The notes beneath the pieces were generated by a model. It was given only the letters and a program-made list of their open reading frames with translations, made no database searches and was not told the DNA's origin. A stretch of 64,000 nt of DNA, taken from CAWAND01 sp963727915 (GTDB lineage Bacteria; Chloroflexota; Anaerolineae; Anaerolineales; E44-bin32). Location of the stretch: assembly GCA_963727915.1 (NCBI GenBank), contig CAVSID010000001.1, positions 1,178,001 through 1,242,000 on the forward strand, read 5' to 3'. A program made the translations under genes and the position numbers. Each line of letters opens with the position of its first letter. Within the stretch, counting starts at the first letter, position 1. Shown in pieces: positions 9,642 to 20,544 of the stretch.

Positions 9642-10769
9642 CCTCGGCAGGAGCGGGACGAGACCTCCGTGCTGGAGATCCCGCGGGACGGGCTGCAAAC
9701 GCTGATCCTGGCGCTGCAGGACAAGGGAGTCGAGACCTTGGGCCGGTGGTGACCAACGGCGCCATGGCCACCGGACCGATAGACGACACGGACCAGCTTC
9801 CCAGGGGCTGGATCAGTGAGCAGGACGGCGGGAGGTACCGCCTGGTGGATGGCGGCCACGACCGGCTTCTTTGATGTTACGCCCGGCGCCGACGGCTGGA
9901 AACGCTACCTGTTTCCGCCGCGCCAGGCACTGTTCGACCTGGTGCCCGAAAATGGTGCCTGGCAGGCCGAGGGCCCCGAGCCCGATGCACGCCGAAGCGC
10001 GCCCTGATCGGCGTGCGGCCGTGCGAGCTGGCGGCGATCCAGATGCAGGATCGGATCTTCCTGCGGCCGCCGTTACGCAGACTCGGCCTACCGGATCCGC
10101 CGGGATAACCTGCTCCTGGTGGTGGTCAACTGCCTGCATCCCGGCGATACGTGCTTTTGCGCCTCGGTCGGAACCGGGCCGCAGGCCGGGTCGGGTTACG
10201 ATCTGTGTTTGACCGAATTGGATCAAAGCTTTCTGGTCGAGGTCGGGTCGCCAATGGGGGTCGAGCTGGCCTTAGACCATCAACGCACATCCGGCGTCCG
10301 CCGCGTCGCTTCGGGCGTCAGAGGCCGGTGTGGCCTTCGCCCGGGAACACATGGGCCGCCAATTGGATATCACGCGATCTTCCCCAGCGCATGCTCTCCA
10401 ATCTGGAACACCCCCATTGGGATAAGGTGGCACGCCGTTGTCTGGGTTGTGGCTCGTGCGCCATGGTCTGCCCCACCTGCTTCTGCTGGGATGCTGAGGA
10501 GATGCAGGTGGTGGGCGACGGCGCGCACGGGCCGCGTGCGGGTATGGGATACGTGCTTCAACCCCGACCACTCCTACCATGCCGGCGGCGGCACGCGGCA
10601 GACCGTCCGCTCGCGCTACCGCCAATGGTTGACCCACAAGCTTGGCTCGTGGGTCCAGCAATTTGGCGCCTTGGGCTGCGTGGGCTGCGGCCGCTGCATC
10701 ACTTGGTGCCCAGCCGGGATCGATTTGACAGTTGAAACCGATGTCTTTCAACTGGAGTCGGAGCGATGA
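9638..10769 (+). CDS. hydB: NAD(P)-linked hydrogenase Fe-S subunit (HydB/beta type), heavily frameshifted
   Basis: Electron-transfer subunit of a group 3b-type (sulf)hydrogenase; it passes electrons between the small subunit and the diaphorase. At least five frame changes are needed. In order the pieces are VLEIPRDGLQTLILALQDKG, VVTNGAMATGPIDDTDQLP, RYLFPPRQALFDLVPENG, LIGVRPCELAAIQMQDRIF, VVNCLHPGDTCFCASVGTGP, then two ferredoxin-type 4Fe-4S motifs CLGCGSCAMVCPTCFC (about 10438-10485) and CVGCGRCITWCP (about 10678-10713). The order and spacing match the family, so the gene is recognisable in spite of the broken frame. The stop 10767-10769 overlaps the diaphorase start. This is the worst-damaged gene of the operon, and its residue numbering is unreliable. 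Confidence 0.78.
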
Positions 10770-11629
10770 CCACGGCCGAGATCACAGGCGACAGTAGGCA
10801 AAGCTCCTGGATGGCGCCGCAGCCGGTGCAAGATCGAAGCCATCGCAAGTGAAACCGGCAATGTCGCCACTTATCGGCTGGCCTTCGTCGATGGCGGGCT
10901 TGGCGAGAAGTACCGCTTTCACCCGGGCCAGTTCAACATGCTCTACATGCCCGGGGTGGGTGAAGCTGCCATCTCGATCAGCTCTGACCCGGAAGACCAC
11001 GCCGGTGTCGACCACACCATCCGCTTTGTGGGCAATGTCACCGGCGCCATTCGCACGATGGCGGTGGGTGACCGCTTGGGCCTGAGGGGGCCGTTCGGCC
11101 AACCGTGGCCGCTGGAGGATCACCTCGGGTCGGACGTGGTCATCGCCGCTGGAGGGATCGGGCTGCCACCGCTGCGCCCGGTGATCCACCAGCTGATCCG
11201 CCGCAGGCAGGACTTCGGCCGGATTGTCGTGCTCTACGGCGCCCGCTCGCCTGACGAGCTGCTCTTCACGAGACCTTCGATGTCTGGCGGGCCAACGAAA
11301 TCGAGATCGAGGTCACCGTGGACCGGGCCGATGCCAATTGGAAGGGCCAGGTCGGCGTGGTGCCCATGCTCTTCTACCGCCTCAGGCTGGACCCGGCCAA
11401 GACCGTGGTCTTCAGCTGCGGTCCGGAAATCATGATGCGCTTCGTGGTCTTCGAGGCCCTGGCCCGAAAGGTCCCGGCCAATCGCATCTTCCTGTCGATG
11501 GAGCGCAATATGCGCTGCGGGCAGGGAGCCTGCGGCCACTGTCAGATAGGGCCGTACTTCGTTTGTCAGGACGGCCCGGTGTTCAGCTACGCGCGGCTCG
11601 AGCCGTTCTTTGGTGTGGAGGACTTCTGA
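10766..11629 (+). CDS. hydG: Hydrogenase diaphorase subunit, FAD/NAD(P)-binding (HydG/gamma type), frameshifted
   Basis: Ferredoxin-NADP reductase-like subunit that exchanges electrons with NAD(P)H. The FAD domain reads ASETGNVATYRLAF, YRFHPGQFNMLYMPGVGEA and SISSDPED. The nucleotide domain has VIAAGGIGLPPLRPVIHQL and VFSCGPEIMM. The C-terminus binds a 2Fe-2S cluster through C-x4-C-x2-C (NMRCGQGACGHCQIG) and a later C (FVCQDG). Frame changes occur near 10830 and 11270. It starts at ATG 10766, overlapping the previous stop by four bases, and ends with TGA 11627-11629, which overlaps the small-subunit ATG. Confidence 0.85.
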
Positions 11630-12420
11630 TGGTCCCTTCACATAAGCCAACCCTGGCCGTCTACAAGTTCTCATCCTGCGACGGGTGCCAGCTCACACTG
11701 CTCAATCTGGAAGACGAGCTGCTGACCCTGGCGGATCAGCTCACTTTCGCCTATTTCCTGGAGGCGAGCAGCAATATCTCTCCCGGGCCGTACGACATCG
11801 CCCTGGTCGAAGGTTCGGTCACCACGCCAGAAGAAGAGGAGCGAATCAAGGACATCCGGCGCCAGGCCGGGACCCTGATCGCGCTGGGGACATGCGCCAC
11901 CAGCGGGGGCATCCAGGCGCTGCGCAATCTAGCCGACGTAGGGGCCCTGTCTAAATCCGTCTACCCTCACCCCGAGTGGCTCGAGCCCCTGGAACGGGTC
12001 TCACCCATCTCGGACCATGTGAAGGTAGATTACGAACTGTGGGGTTGCCCGGTGGACAAGCGCCAGCTGGTGGAATTACTCCAGGCGGTCGTAGCAGGAC
12101 GGCGGCCGGTTCTGGCTCGGACCAGCGTCTGTGCCGCCTGCAAACAGAAGGTTCAAGTATGTGTGTTGGTGGCAGACGGCATTCCTTGCCTGGGGCCTGT
12201 GACGAGGGCTGGGTGCGGTGCGTTGTGTCCGGCGGTCGGCCGAGGCTGCTACGGTTGCTTCGGACCCCTGCCGCAAGCCCAAGGCGAATCGATGCTGGCG
12301 ATCCTCAAGGCGGTTGAGCGGCGCCCAGATGAAGTTCGTCAGCTCCTGCAGCACGTCAACAACAACGCGCCGGGTTTCCAGGCCATCTGGTCGAGCGACC
12401 CGGCGGAGGCGAAGTCATGA
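11629..12420 (+). CDS. hydD: NiFe hydrogenase small subunit (HydD/delta type, group 3b)
   Basis: An intact 263-residue electron-transfer subunit that holds the Fe-S cluster next to the NiFe site. Visible ligands and motifs: FSSCDGCQLTLLNLEDELL (about 15-33, CxxC proximal cluster), VEGSVTTPEEEERI, GTCATSGGIQAL, ELWGCPVDKRQL, CAACKQKVQVCV and a Cys-rich RAGCGALCP...GCYGCFGP. There is no signal peptide, as expected for a cytoplasmic group 3 enzyme. ATG 11629 overlaps the diaphorase stop, and the stop 12418-12420 overlaps the large-subunit ATG. Confidence 0.92.
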   Translation: MVPSHKPTLAVYKFSSCDGCQLTLLNLEDELLTLADQLTFAYFLEASSNISPGPYDIALVEGSVTTPEEEERIKDIRRQAGTLIALGTCATSGGIQALRNLADVGALSKSVYPHPEWLEPLERVSPISDHVKVDYELWGCPVDKRQLVELLQAVVAGRRPVLARTSVCAACKQKVQVCVLVADGIPCLGPVTRAGCGALCPAVGRGCYGCFGPLPQAQGESMLAILKAVERRPDEVRQLLQHVNNNAPGFQAIWSSDPAEAKS

Positions 12421-13701
12421 AGACCATCCAGGTCCCTGCCCTGGCCCGAGTTGAAGGGGAGGGCGGGCTATTCGTCCGCCTGGAAGGTGGGCAGGTGGCC
12501 GAGCTCAAGTTAAACATCTACGAGCCGCCCCGCTTCTTCGAAGGCTTTCTCAAGGGCCGCCATTTCCAGGAGATTCCGGATATCACCGCCCGGATCTGCG
12601 GCATCTGCCCCGTGGCCTACCAGATGTCTTCCATCCTGGCACTGGAGAAGGCAATGGGCGTGACGGTGACGGACGAGGTCACCGCGCTCAGGCGACTGTT
12701 CTATGCCGCCGAATACATCGAAAGCCATGCCCTGCATATCTTCATGCTCCAGGCGCCTGATCTGCTCGGTCACCCTGGCGCCCTCAGTCTGGCGACCGAC
12801 AATCCCGATCTGGTGAAGATGGCCCTGCGGCTGAAGAAGGTTGGCAACGATCTACTCAAGGCCATCGGCGGGCGCTCGGTGCATCCGGTGAACGCCTGCG
12901 TGGGTGGCTTCTACCGCTGGCCGGAAGCAGACCGCCCTTCAGGCGCTTGCTCCCGATCTGGCCTGGGGCCTGGAGGCGGCGTCGGAGGCCTTCGCCTGGG
13001 CCGCTGGGCTGGCCTTCCCTGACTTCGAAGAAGACTACGAATTCGTCGCCTTGCATGGCGAAGACCGCTACGCGATCATGGAAGGCTCGGTCCGCTCCTC
13101 GGTGCATGGCGACCTCGGGGTGGACGATTTCCAGAACGACTACGTCGAGTTTCAAGTGCCGCATGCGACCGCCCTCCACAGCCGCAGGCGCGATGGCGGC
13201 CCCTATCTTGTCGGCCCGCTGGCACGGCTCAATCTGAACTTCGAACAGCTCCGGCCGGAGGCAGCCGCGCTGGCGGACCGGGTTGGCCTAAGCGTGCCGA
13301 TCAGAAACCCCTATAGGGCGCTGCTCGCCCGGGGCCTGGAATTGGTCCAGTCGTACGCTGAGGCGATCGAACTCGTCGGCACTTTCCGTCCGTCCGGGCC
13401 GAGCCGCGTTCCGGTTGCGCCTTGCCCCGGAGAAGGGGCTGCCGCTAGCGAGGCGCCGCGAGGTCTGCTCTTCCACCGTTACCGGTTGAACGAGGCTGGA
13501 ATGGTTGAGGCGGCGCGTATCGTCCCGCCGACAGCCCAGAACCTGTCGCGCATCGAGGCCGACTTACGTGGGCTGCTTCCGCGTATCGCCGAGCAACCGG
13601 AGCCTGACATCAGCCAGGCGTGCGAGTCGCTGGTGCGGGCCTACGATCCGTGCATTTCGTGTTCCACTCACTTTCTGACTCTCGACCTGGAGCGCATGTG
13701 A
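12417..13701 (+). CDS. hydA: NiFe hydrogenase large (catalytic) subunit (HydA/alpha type, group 3b), one frameshift
   Basis: Catalytic subunit that oxidises or evolves hydrogen at a NiFe centre. The N-terminal ligand motif is ARICGICPVAY (CxxC, about residues 60-70) and the C-terminal one is DPCISCSTHF (CxxC), ten codons before the end. Both pairs are intact. The frame changes near 12925 between NACVGGFYR and KQTALQALAPDL. The protein ends at LERM shortly after the second motif, so the usual C-terminal extension removed by the protease is very short or absent. The following protease gene overlaps by four bases (GTGA). Confidence 0.9.
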
Positions 13702-14258
13702 CCGCCACGGACCCGACCTTGGACGTGTTGGTGGTCGGGATCGGGCCAAGCCTGCGCGGCGACGATTCTGCCGGCCCCCAAGCGGTGGGCCGATGGCAGG
13801 CGCGTCGTGCCTCGAAAGGCCCCGCATCGGTCAGGGCAATCTGCCTAGAAGCGCCGGGGTTGAGTCTGCTAGATGTCCTTGAGGCAGCCCGGCGGGTGGT
13901 GATTGTCGATGCAGTGAGGTCCGGAGCGGCGCCCGGCACTTTGCATCGGATCTCGCCCGATGTGTTGGCAGCCTTCGGCGCTGATTCGCGCTCGGCGCAC
14001 GGCTGGGGTGTGGGGGAGACGCTGGCGCTGGCGCGGCTGGTGTGCCCGGAGCGTCTGCCGGAGAGCCTTTGTATTATTGGCATCGAGGTCGACAGCGTCC
14101 AGCCCGGCAGCGGGTTAAGCCCGGCGGTGGCGGCTGCCTTGGATGGCGCGGCTGACATGATCGAAGCCTATGTCCGAGAGGCGCTGAGGGTCACCTGCCA
14201 CGATTCCAGCCTGAGACAAATTTCTGGTACATTGGAGACGGCCAGCAGCCCACAGTGA
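13698..14258 (+). CDS. Hydrogenase maturation protease (HyaD/HycI family)
   Basis: Endopeptidase of the HyaD family, which normally trims the large subunit after nickel insertion. Core motifs: VVGIGPSLRGDDSAGPQAV (the usual GxGNxLxxDDGxG with Ser-Leu replacing Asn-Leu), VVIVDAVRSG (metal Asp) and GIEVDSVQPGSGLSP. GTG 13698 overlaps the stop of the large subunit (GTGA) and is preferred over an upstream in-frame ATG at 13620 that lies inside hydA. The last 25 residues are not typical and may reflect another indel. Confidence 0.85.
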   Translation: MTATDPTLDVLVVGIGPSLRGDDSAGPQAVGRWQARRASKGPASVRAICLEAPGLSLLDVLEAARRVVIVDAVRSGAAPGTLHRISPDVLAAFGADSRSAHGWGVGETLALARLVCPERLPESLCIIGIEVDSVQPGSGLSPAVAAALDGAADMIEAYVREALRVTCHDSSLRQISGTLETASSPQ

Positions 14259-14273
14259 TCGGCCACCGCAAGA

Positions 14274-14296
14274 CGATGGGGGAGACTCCCCCATCG
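14274..14296 (+). other. Perfect hairpin before the coiled-coil gene
   Basis: CGATGGGGGAG and its exact reverse complement are separated by a single A, between the protease gene and the AGGAGG of the next gene. There is no U run, so it is either a weak terminator or a 5'-leader hairpin. Confidence 0.5.
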
Positions 14297-14310
14297 CTAG
14301 AGGAGGCGAC

Positions 14311-14687
14311 ATGACCGATCCAGCCAGAGAAGACAGCGACCTCGTCGGAGAATTCCGCCAGCTGACCGAGAACCTGAAGTCCGCCATGCAAGCCGCCTGG
14401 GAAAGCCCGGGACGGCACCAGCTCCAGGCGGATCTCAAGGAGGGCCTGGAGGACATGCGCCAGACCTTTAACCAACTGGCGTCCGATTTCTCCAGCAGAG
14501 CGAAACCGGGCAGCAGCTGAAGAGCGATCTGGATGATCTGGGAGACCGGGTCAAGAGCGGAGAGCTTGAAGGCCAGGTCCGTGCCGAACTCGTCTGCTTG
14601 CTGCAGAGGGTGAACAAAGAACTCCAGGCCGCTTCGGAGCGGATGGCCGAGCCCAAGGCGGGAAAACTGGCTGGCGACGACAGCTAG
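14311..14687 (+). CDS. Small hypothetical coiled-coil protein, one frameshift
   Basis: About 125 residues, charged and almost wholly helical, with no membrane segment. It is well placed behind AGGAGG (14300-14305). The frame changes near 14495: DMRQTFNQLASDF is followed in the next frame by ETGQQLKSDLDDLGDRVKSG and ends at GKLAGDDS with TAG 14685-14687. Without the shift it would stop at 14520. The heptad-like pattern suggests oligomerisation. I do not recognise the family. It follows the hydrogenase protease and could be the last gene of that operon, but its own ribosome site and the hairpin before it also allow separate expression. Confidence 0.55.
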
Positions 14688-14971
14688 GCCCGATCCTCTC
14701 TCCGACGCTCGGAGGGGAGCTATCTGCACCTGGCACCGCGACCGATCGGCGCTGGACATTCCCATCAGCTTAATTCATAATGGGACATCTCTTGAACAAG
14801 GGCCCTGGTCCAGGGGAGGTCCGGCGCCCAGGCTTGCGGTAAGACGCCAGACTGGTTCACGAATTGAATTCCCCGGATCTCGAAGACACAGTGACGGATC
14901 AGTTGGACCTTGGGTTGACGCCGCGATCTCCCGGCGGAAGGACTCGAGAGCCGGCCGACGTGAGATAGCGA

Positions 14972-15918
14972 ATGTCTGAGACCGAAGTCCACAATTCACC
15001 TCACCGGCAACATCCTCATCGCTGACGATGAAGAGGAATTCCGCAGGCTTCTCTCGCGCCGCGCAGAGCGGCTGGGTTTGACGGTTACGCAGGCAACCGA
15101 TGGACAGAAAGCCCTCGCCGCTGTTCGCAGCGATGTGTTTGACTTGCTGGTGCTTGACATCTACATGCCAGGCGCATCTGGCCTGGAGGTGCTCAAGATC
15201 GGCCGCGAGCGAGATCCCGATTTGCAGGCCATCGTGATGACGGCCTACGCCACGGTCAACAACGCCATCGAGGCTCTGCGCGCCGGGGCCTATGACTACC
15301 TGGTCAAGCCCCTCGAATTCGCTCGAAGCTTTCGACCTGGCCCTAAAGCGGGCGGTGGGGTTCCGCGAGCTGCTCCGCGAAAATCGCCGGCTGTTCGAGG
15401 AGGTCCAGCGTCTGGCATTGACCGACGCGCTGACCGGCCTATATAACCGCCGTAAGCTGGACGAGGCCCTCGAACTCGAGCTTGAACGCGTGCGGCGCTA
15501 CGGACGCAGCCTGTCCACCATCATGATCGACCTGGACAACCTCAAGCACATCAACGACGCCCATGGCCACCCGGCAGGTGACGAAATTCTCCGACGGGTG
15601 GCCAGGGTCATCGAAAGCCAGGTTCGCCGCATCGACACGCCCGTGCGCTATGGCGGCGATGAGTTCCTGATCCTGCTTCCTGAAGCCAATCTGAAAGACG
15701 CCACCATCCTGGCCGAGCGGATTGCTGCCCGCTGCCAGGACCTTTCTGTCGGAGATGACTTCGTGTCGTTCAGCCTGGGCGTGGTTGAATGGGGGCCGGG
15801 CATTTCTTCCACCGAAGACCTGCTCGTCGAGGCCGATCAGGCCCTGTACGAGGCCAAACAGGCCGGCGGCAAACGCATCTCGGCCGGGCAGGAACTGCTG
15901 CTCGCCTGGCCGGAGTGA
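14972..15918 (+). CDS. PleD-like response regulator: receiver plus GGDEF diguanylate cyclase, frameshifted
   Basis: Makes cyclic di-GMP under control of phosphorylation. The receiver domain has ILIADDEEEF (acid pair), LVLDIYMPG (phospho-Asp), VMTAYAT (Thr switch) and YLVKPLEF (Lys). The GGDEF domain follows, with LTDALTGLYNRRKL, DLDNLKHINDAHGH and an intact RYGGDEFLIL. The RRID five residues before it is the product-inhibition I-site. There is a frame change near 15005 and another near 15320. ATG 14972 is chosen because it gives MSETEVHN followed, after the shift, by the receiver. No kinase gene is adjacent. Confidence 0.85.
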
Positions 15919-15962
15919 ACGTCGCTTTCCCCCGCAGTCCAACCCAGCCCGCCGCAATCCAA

Positions 15963-15980
15963 TTGTGAAAAACGTCACAA
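15963..15980. promoter_or_regulatory. CRP/FNR-type operator palindrome
   Basis: Perfect TTGTGA-N6-TCACAA (spacer AAAACG), about 150 bases before the glycosyltransferase gene and 45 bases after the diguanylate cyclase stop. A possible -10 (TAGGAT, 16009-16014) lies downstream in the + direction. Confidence 0.75.
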
Positions 15981-16126
15981 AGCCTGCGATTCTGCCGCCC
16001 GCTTGGGGTAGGATGAAGCCGTTGGTTTGTGGGTGCCCTAGGGACGGATGACCTCCGAACCCAGCGCCAATCTTGTCGTCCGCCGCAGGAGTTTGGGGGT
16101 TAAGAAAGGTGTAAACTTGTCACCTG

Positions 16127-19100
16127 ATGCTTGGTGGCAGGTCATATCGGTCTATGGGAGAGGAATTTGTGGAAGGCATGACGGAGACACCCGAGTCCAG
16201 ACCAGCCAAGGCGGAGCGATGGCTGGGGACACGGCTGAATCTGGACACGCTCCAGCTGATCTTCATCGGGCTGGTGCTCCTGGCTGTGCTGACGCGTTTC
16301 GTCCATCTGGGCGATCGTGTGATGAGCCATGACGAGACGACGCATGTGTACTTCTCTTGGCTGCTCGAGCAGGGGCGCGGCTACCAGCACGACCCGCTCT
16401 CGCATGGGCCGTTTCAGTTTCACGCCATTGCGTTCTCGTACTTCCTGTTTGGGGACAACGACGCCAGCGCCCGCGTCCCAGCGGCAGTTGCCGGCGTGCT
16501 CACCGTCGCCTTGATCTGGGCATTCCGTCGCTGGTTGGGGCGAACTGGGGCGGTGGTGGCCGGCGCCATGGCGGTGGTCTCGCCTTTCTTGCTTTACTAC
16601 TCGCGTTATGCGCGTAATGAAGCCCTGGTGGCGGCCGAGGCCCTGCTCATGGTCTGGGCCGTCTTTCGTTATTTTGAAACGCGGCGGCCCCGGGAGCTCT
16701 ATGTCATGGCGGCAGCCATGGCGCTGATGTACATCACCAAAGAGACCGCTTTCATCTATGTGGCTCAGCTGGCGCTCTTCTTGGGCCTGTATTTCGTGTG
16801 GCGCGTCCTTCACATCGCATGGCCGGGGGACGCGTTGAGGTGGGGCTTTCTTGCCGGCACGCTCATCGGCGTGATCGGCTTGGGGTCGGCGTTGGCGTAT
16901 TTCTTCGTCCTGCGGACCGAGGCCGGCGACGCCAACACGATCGCCACGACGCCGGCGGTGTTGATCATGGCGTTGATCGGGCTGGCGGGTTTCGCCGTGG
17001 CCGGGGTGATGCTCATCCGCGGCTTCGGCCGCCGCCTGCGGACGGATTTCCCGTCCCTGGACGTCCTGGTGGTGGCTATGACGCTCACCATCCCGCAGCT
17101 GGCGGCCCTGCCTTCCCAGGTCCTGGGCTGGGATCCGCTGGCCTACCAGGATCAGGCGCAGCTCAACCAGACGATTGCCGTGGTGGCCGTGCTTGGGGTG
17201 ATCAGCCTGGGAATCGGCTTGGCCTGGCATTGGCGGCGCTGGCTGATTTCCGCCGCCATCTTCTTCAGCATCTTCACGCTTTTCTACACGACCTTCTTCA
17301 CCCATCCCTTCGGTTTCTTCACCGGGCTGGTCGGGCTCGCTGGGCTACTGGCTGGTGCAGCAGGGTGTTCAGCGCGGCACCCAGCCGCTGTACTACTACC
17401 TCTTGGTCCAGATCCCGATGTACGAGTACCTGCCGGCCATCGGTTCATTGGCGGCAGCGGTCATCGGTCTGCGGGCCTGGATCCGTGGCCAGCAGGTGGA
17501 TGGGAGCGAGGCGGCGGTTTCGGCCACGCCCGATACCGAGGCCGAGGAACTCCAGCATTGCGCCGGATCACGTGGCCGCTGCCCGATTTCCTGTGCTTCT
17601 CTACTTCGGCTATTGGGCGCTGACGTCGCTTATCGCCTTCTCCTTCGCCGGGGAACGCATGCCGTGGCTGACGGTTCACCTGACCCTGCCCATGATCCTG
17701 CTTTCGGGCTGGGTGTTCGGACGCTTCCTGGATCGACTCGACCGAGACCTTCTGGGCAAGGCTGCGGGTTGGATGACCCTGGCGATCATGGCCATTGGCT
17801 TGCTGGCCCTCGCCCGAGCCCTGGGTGTGCTGTTGGGCGGCGTGCCGCCTTTCAGCGGACAGGGGCTGGACCAGCTGCGGGCGACCAGCGGTCTGATCAT
17901 CGACCTGGCGACGGTCGTCTTGGCGGGGGTGGGGCTGTGGCGTGTGGCGCCCGGCACATCCTGGCTGGCGGTGCGCCGGCTGGCGGGTCTGGTTTGCTTG
18001 GTGGTGCTGTTTTTCTTGACGGCGCGGGCGTCCTTCCGGGCGGCCTATGTCAACTACGACGAAGCCACCGAATTCCTGGTCTACGCCCACTCGGCCCGCG
18101 GACCCAAGACGGCCTTGGCCCAAATCGAGGATCTCTCTCGGCGGACAACCGGCGGGCTGGACATCAAGGTCGCCTACGACAACGACACGTCGTATCCCTA
18201 CTGGTGGTACCTGCGTGACTACCCCAACGCCCTCTTCTACCAGGACAACCCCACTCGCCAACTGGCCGATTACCCGGTCATACTGGCAGGACAGCAGAAC
18301 TGGTCGAAAGTGGAGTCGCTGCTCCGGGGCCAATACCAGACCTTCGAATACAACCGCCTGTGGTGGCCGATGCAGGATTACTTCGACCTGAACTGGAGCC
18401 GCATCTGGGGCGCCGTCTCCTCGCCTGATTACCGCGAGGCCCTGTGGCAGATTTGGTTCAATCGGGACTACACCGACTATGGCCAGGTGACGGGCAAAGA
18501 CATGTCGCTCCGCAACTGGAGCCCGGCCAATAAGATGCGGCTCTACGTCCGCAACGACATGGCGGCGCTGATCTGGGACGCCGGCCCGACCGAGGTGACG
18601 GCAGCGCCTCAGACGCAGGCGGATCCCTACGCCGATGGCACGATCCAACTTAATCCGGATGCGATCGTGGGCGAGGGCGGTTCGGGTCCCGGCCAACTGT
18701 ACGGCCCACGCGACGCTGCGTTGGCGCCGGACGGTTCGCTGTTCGTGGCCGATGCCGGCAACGGGCGAGTTCGAACACTTCGCCGCCGACGGAACCTACT
18801 TGAGGCGCGTGGGCCGCCTTCCTCGACCCGAGCCAATCTCCCCCGGCGCCCTTTGGCCAGGCATGGGGGGGCATCGGCGTGGCGCCGGACGGCACGGTGT
18901 ATGTGGCCGATACCTGGAATCACCAGGTCCAGCATTTTGCCGCCGACGGCCAACTGCTGGGGCAGTATGGAACCTTCGGCCAGGCGGAGTCCCCGACAGC
19001 GTTCTGGGGCCCGCGCGACGTGATGGTTGATTCCAAGGGGCGGGTGTTCATCTCGGATACCGGCAATAAGCGGATTGTCGTTTTCGACAGCCAGGACCGC

Positions 19101-19559
19101 CCGCTGGCGGTCATTGGCGAGCAGGGCATCGACCTGGGCCAGTTCGAGGAACCGGTTGGCCTGGCGATGGGTCCCGACGGCCGGCTCTACGTGGCCGACA
19201 CCTGGAACCAGCGCATCCAGGTGTTTGAGGAGACCTCGCCCAACCAGTTCGAGGCCGTCGATGAATGGCCGCTGGAAGCCTGGTTTGGCCAATCCTTGGA
19301 CAACAAACCCTATCTGGCGGCGGCGCCGGACGGCCACGTGTGCGCCAGCGATCCCGAGGGTTATCGCATCCTGTGCTTCTCGCCCGACGGCAAGTTCAGC
19401 ATGGCTTGGGGCGACTACGGCCAGGGGCCGGGGCAGATGAACCTACCGACGGGCCTGATCTTCGACGGCGACTGCCGCGCCTGGGTTGTCGACACCGGCA
19501 ACAACCGACTGGAGCGCTTCGATCCGGGTGTGTGCGGTGCCTCCGGTCCGGGCAGCTAA
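16127..19559 (+). CDS. Agl23-like membrane glycosyltransferase (TIGR03663 type) with C-terminal NHL beta-propeller, frameshifted
   Basis: About 1,140 residues. The N-terminal two thirds is a polytopic GT39/Agl23-like protein: FVHLGDRVMSHDETTH, GYQHDPLSHGPFQFH, VVSPFLLYYSRYARNE and TKETAFIY are signature stretches, followed by about a dozen membrane helices. This family is linked to lipid-linked sugar transfer at the membrane. After an outer domain (YWWYLRDYPNALFYQDNP), an NHL propeller begins at about 18650 with repeated GVAPDGTVYVADTWNHQVQ and GPDGRLYVADTWNQRIQ units. Frame changes lie near 17340, 17560 and 18770-18860. Possible starts are ATG 16127, 16154 and 16178 and GTG 16169; GTG 16169 has the best ribosome site (GAGAGGA). 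Confidence 0.8.
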
Positions 19560-19587
19560 GCCCAAAGCCGCACCAGGAAGACGAACA

Positions 19588-20311
19588 ATGGGCACACCCG
19601 GCGAAGAAAAAGCCTACCCCTTTCCTACCACGCCTCGAGGCTCTGATACTGCCTACTCTACGGACCTTTGTCATCGGAGCCGTAGCGCTCGGGGTGGTGC
19701 TCTTCATTCCCGCCTGGACACTGAACTACTGGCAGGCGTGGGTCTTCATCGTCGACTTCATGATTTCGGTCAATATCCTCGGCCTGTACATGGCGTTGAG
19801 GGATCCGGCTCTGCTTGAACGACGCTTGCAGGCAGGGCCGGCGGCGGAACAATCCCCCACTCAGAGAATCATCATCTCGATGATCGGTCTCGGGATCCTG
19901 GCCTTGTTGGTCTTCTGCGCCCTCGACCACCGTTTCGGCTGGTCGAGGACCCCGGGATGGGCGTCGATCGCCAGTGACATCTTGGTGTTCGGCGGGCTGA
20001 TGGTTGGTCTGCGCGTGCTCCAGGTGAACAGCTTCAGTGCGTCCAACATCCGGGTCGAAGAGAACCAGCCTGTCATCAGCACAGGGCCCTATGCCGTGAT
20101 CAGGCACCCGATGTATGCCGGGATGCTCGTGATGATGGTCGGGGTGCCGCCCGCGCTGGGCTCATGGTGGGGGCTAGCTGTGCTGGCTCTGGTCCTTCCG
20201 GTGCTGATCTTGCGCATCCTCGAGGAGGAAAGGACCCTGAGGGCTGATCTCGCCGGTTATGAGGACTACATGCATAAGGTCCGTTACCGTCTGGTGCCTT
20301 ACGTTTGGTAA
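19588..20311 (+). CDS. Isoprenylcysteine carboxyl methyltransferase-like membrane protein, one frameshift
   Basis: Membrane methyltransferase of the ICMT/PEMT group. It has four to five membrane helices (first at TFVIGAVALGVVLFIP) and the C-terminal signature RHPMYAGMLVMMVG, then EEERTLRADLAGYEDY, the S-adenosylmethionine-binding part of the family. It starts at ATG 19588 (MGTPGEEKAYPF) and changes frame near 19625 into LPRLEALILPTL. The substrate is unknown, since bacterial members act on diverse lipids or small molecules. It is the last + gene before a clear terminator and the genomic island. Confidence 0.78.
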
Positions 20312-20354
20312 TCGTGCCCCAGCTCGACGTGATCGAGCGGGCCAAGCAACGGAG

Positions 20355-20381
20355 ACCGCCCCCTGAAATGGGGGCGGTTTT
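20355..20381 (+). terminator. Rho-independent terminator
   Basis: Stem ACCGCCCCC / GGGGGCGGT (9 bp), loop TGAAAT, followed directly by TTTT. It stands 44 bases after the methyltransferase stop and just outside the left attachment repeat. Confidence 0.9.
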
Positions 20382-20396
20382 GTCGCTCGTTTGAGG

Positions 20397-20435
20397 AGGC
20401 TCCTCGGGCAGGACTTCGAACCTGCAACCCACCGG
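20397..20435. repeat. attL: 39-bp copy of the tRNA-Asn 3' part
   Basis: Identical over 39 bases to 27963-28001 (AGGCTCCTCGGGCAGGACTT... to ...CCCACCGG) and includes the T arm and acceptor 3' strand of tRNA-Asn. It lacks the 5' half, so it is not a working tRNA. With the right copy it bounds the integrated element. Confidence 0.93.
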
Positions 20436-20544
20436 AGGCAATTGCTATTCCTAGTTGTACATAAGATTTCGAAAGAGACTTAGATCTGGGTTGCTAGTAT
20501 GAATGCTAGAATTCACTCCCTGCTTCCCAAGAGGGAGGTTTCAC

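Noticed and set aside
20397..20435. Possible second tRNA gene
   Set aside because: Only the 3' part is present; the 5' acceptor strand, D arm and anticodon are missing. It is the left attachment repeat.
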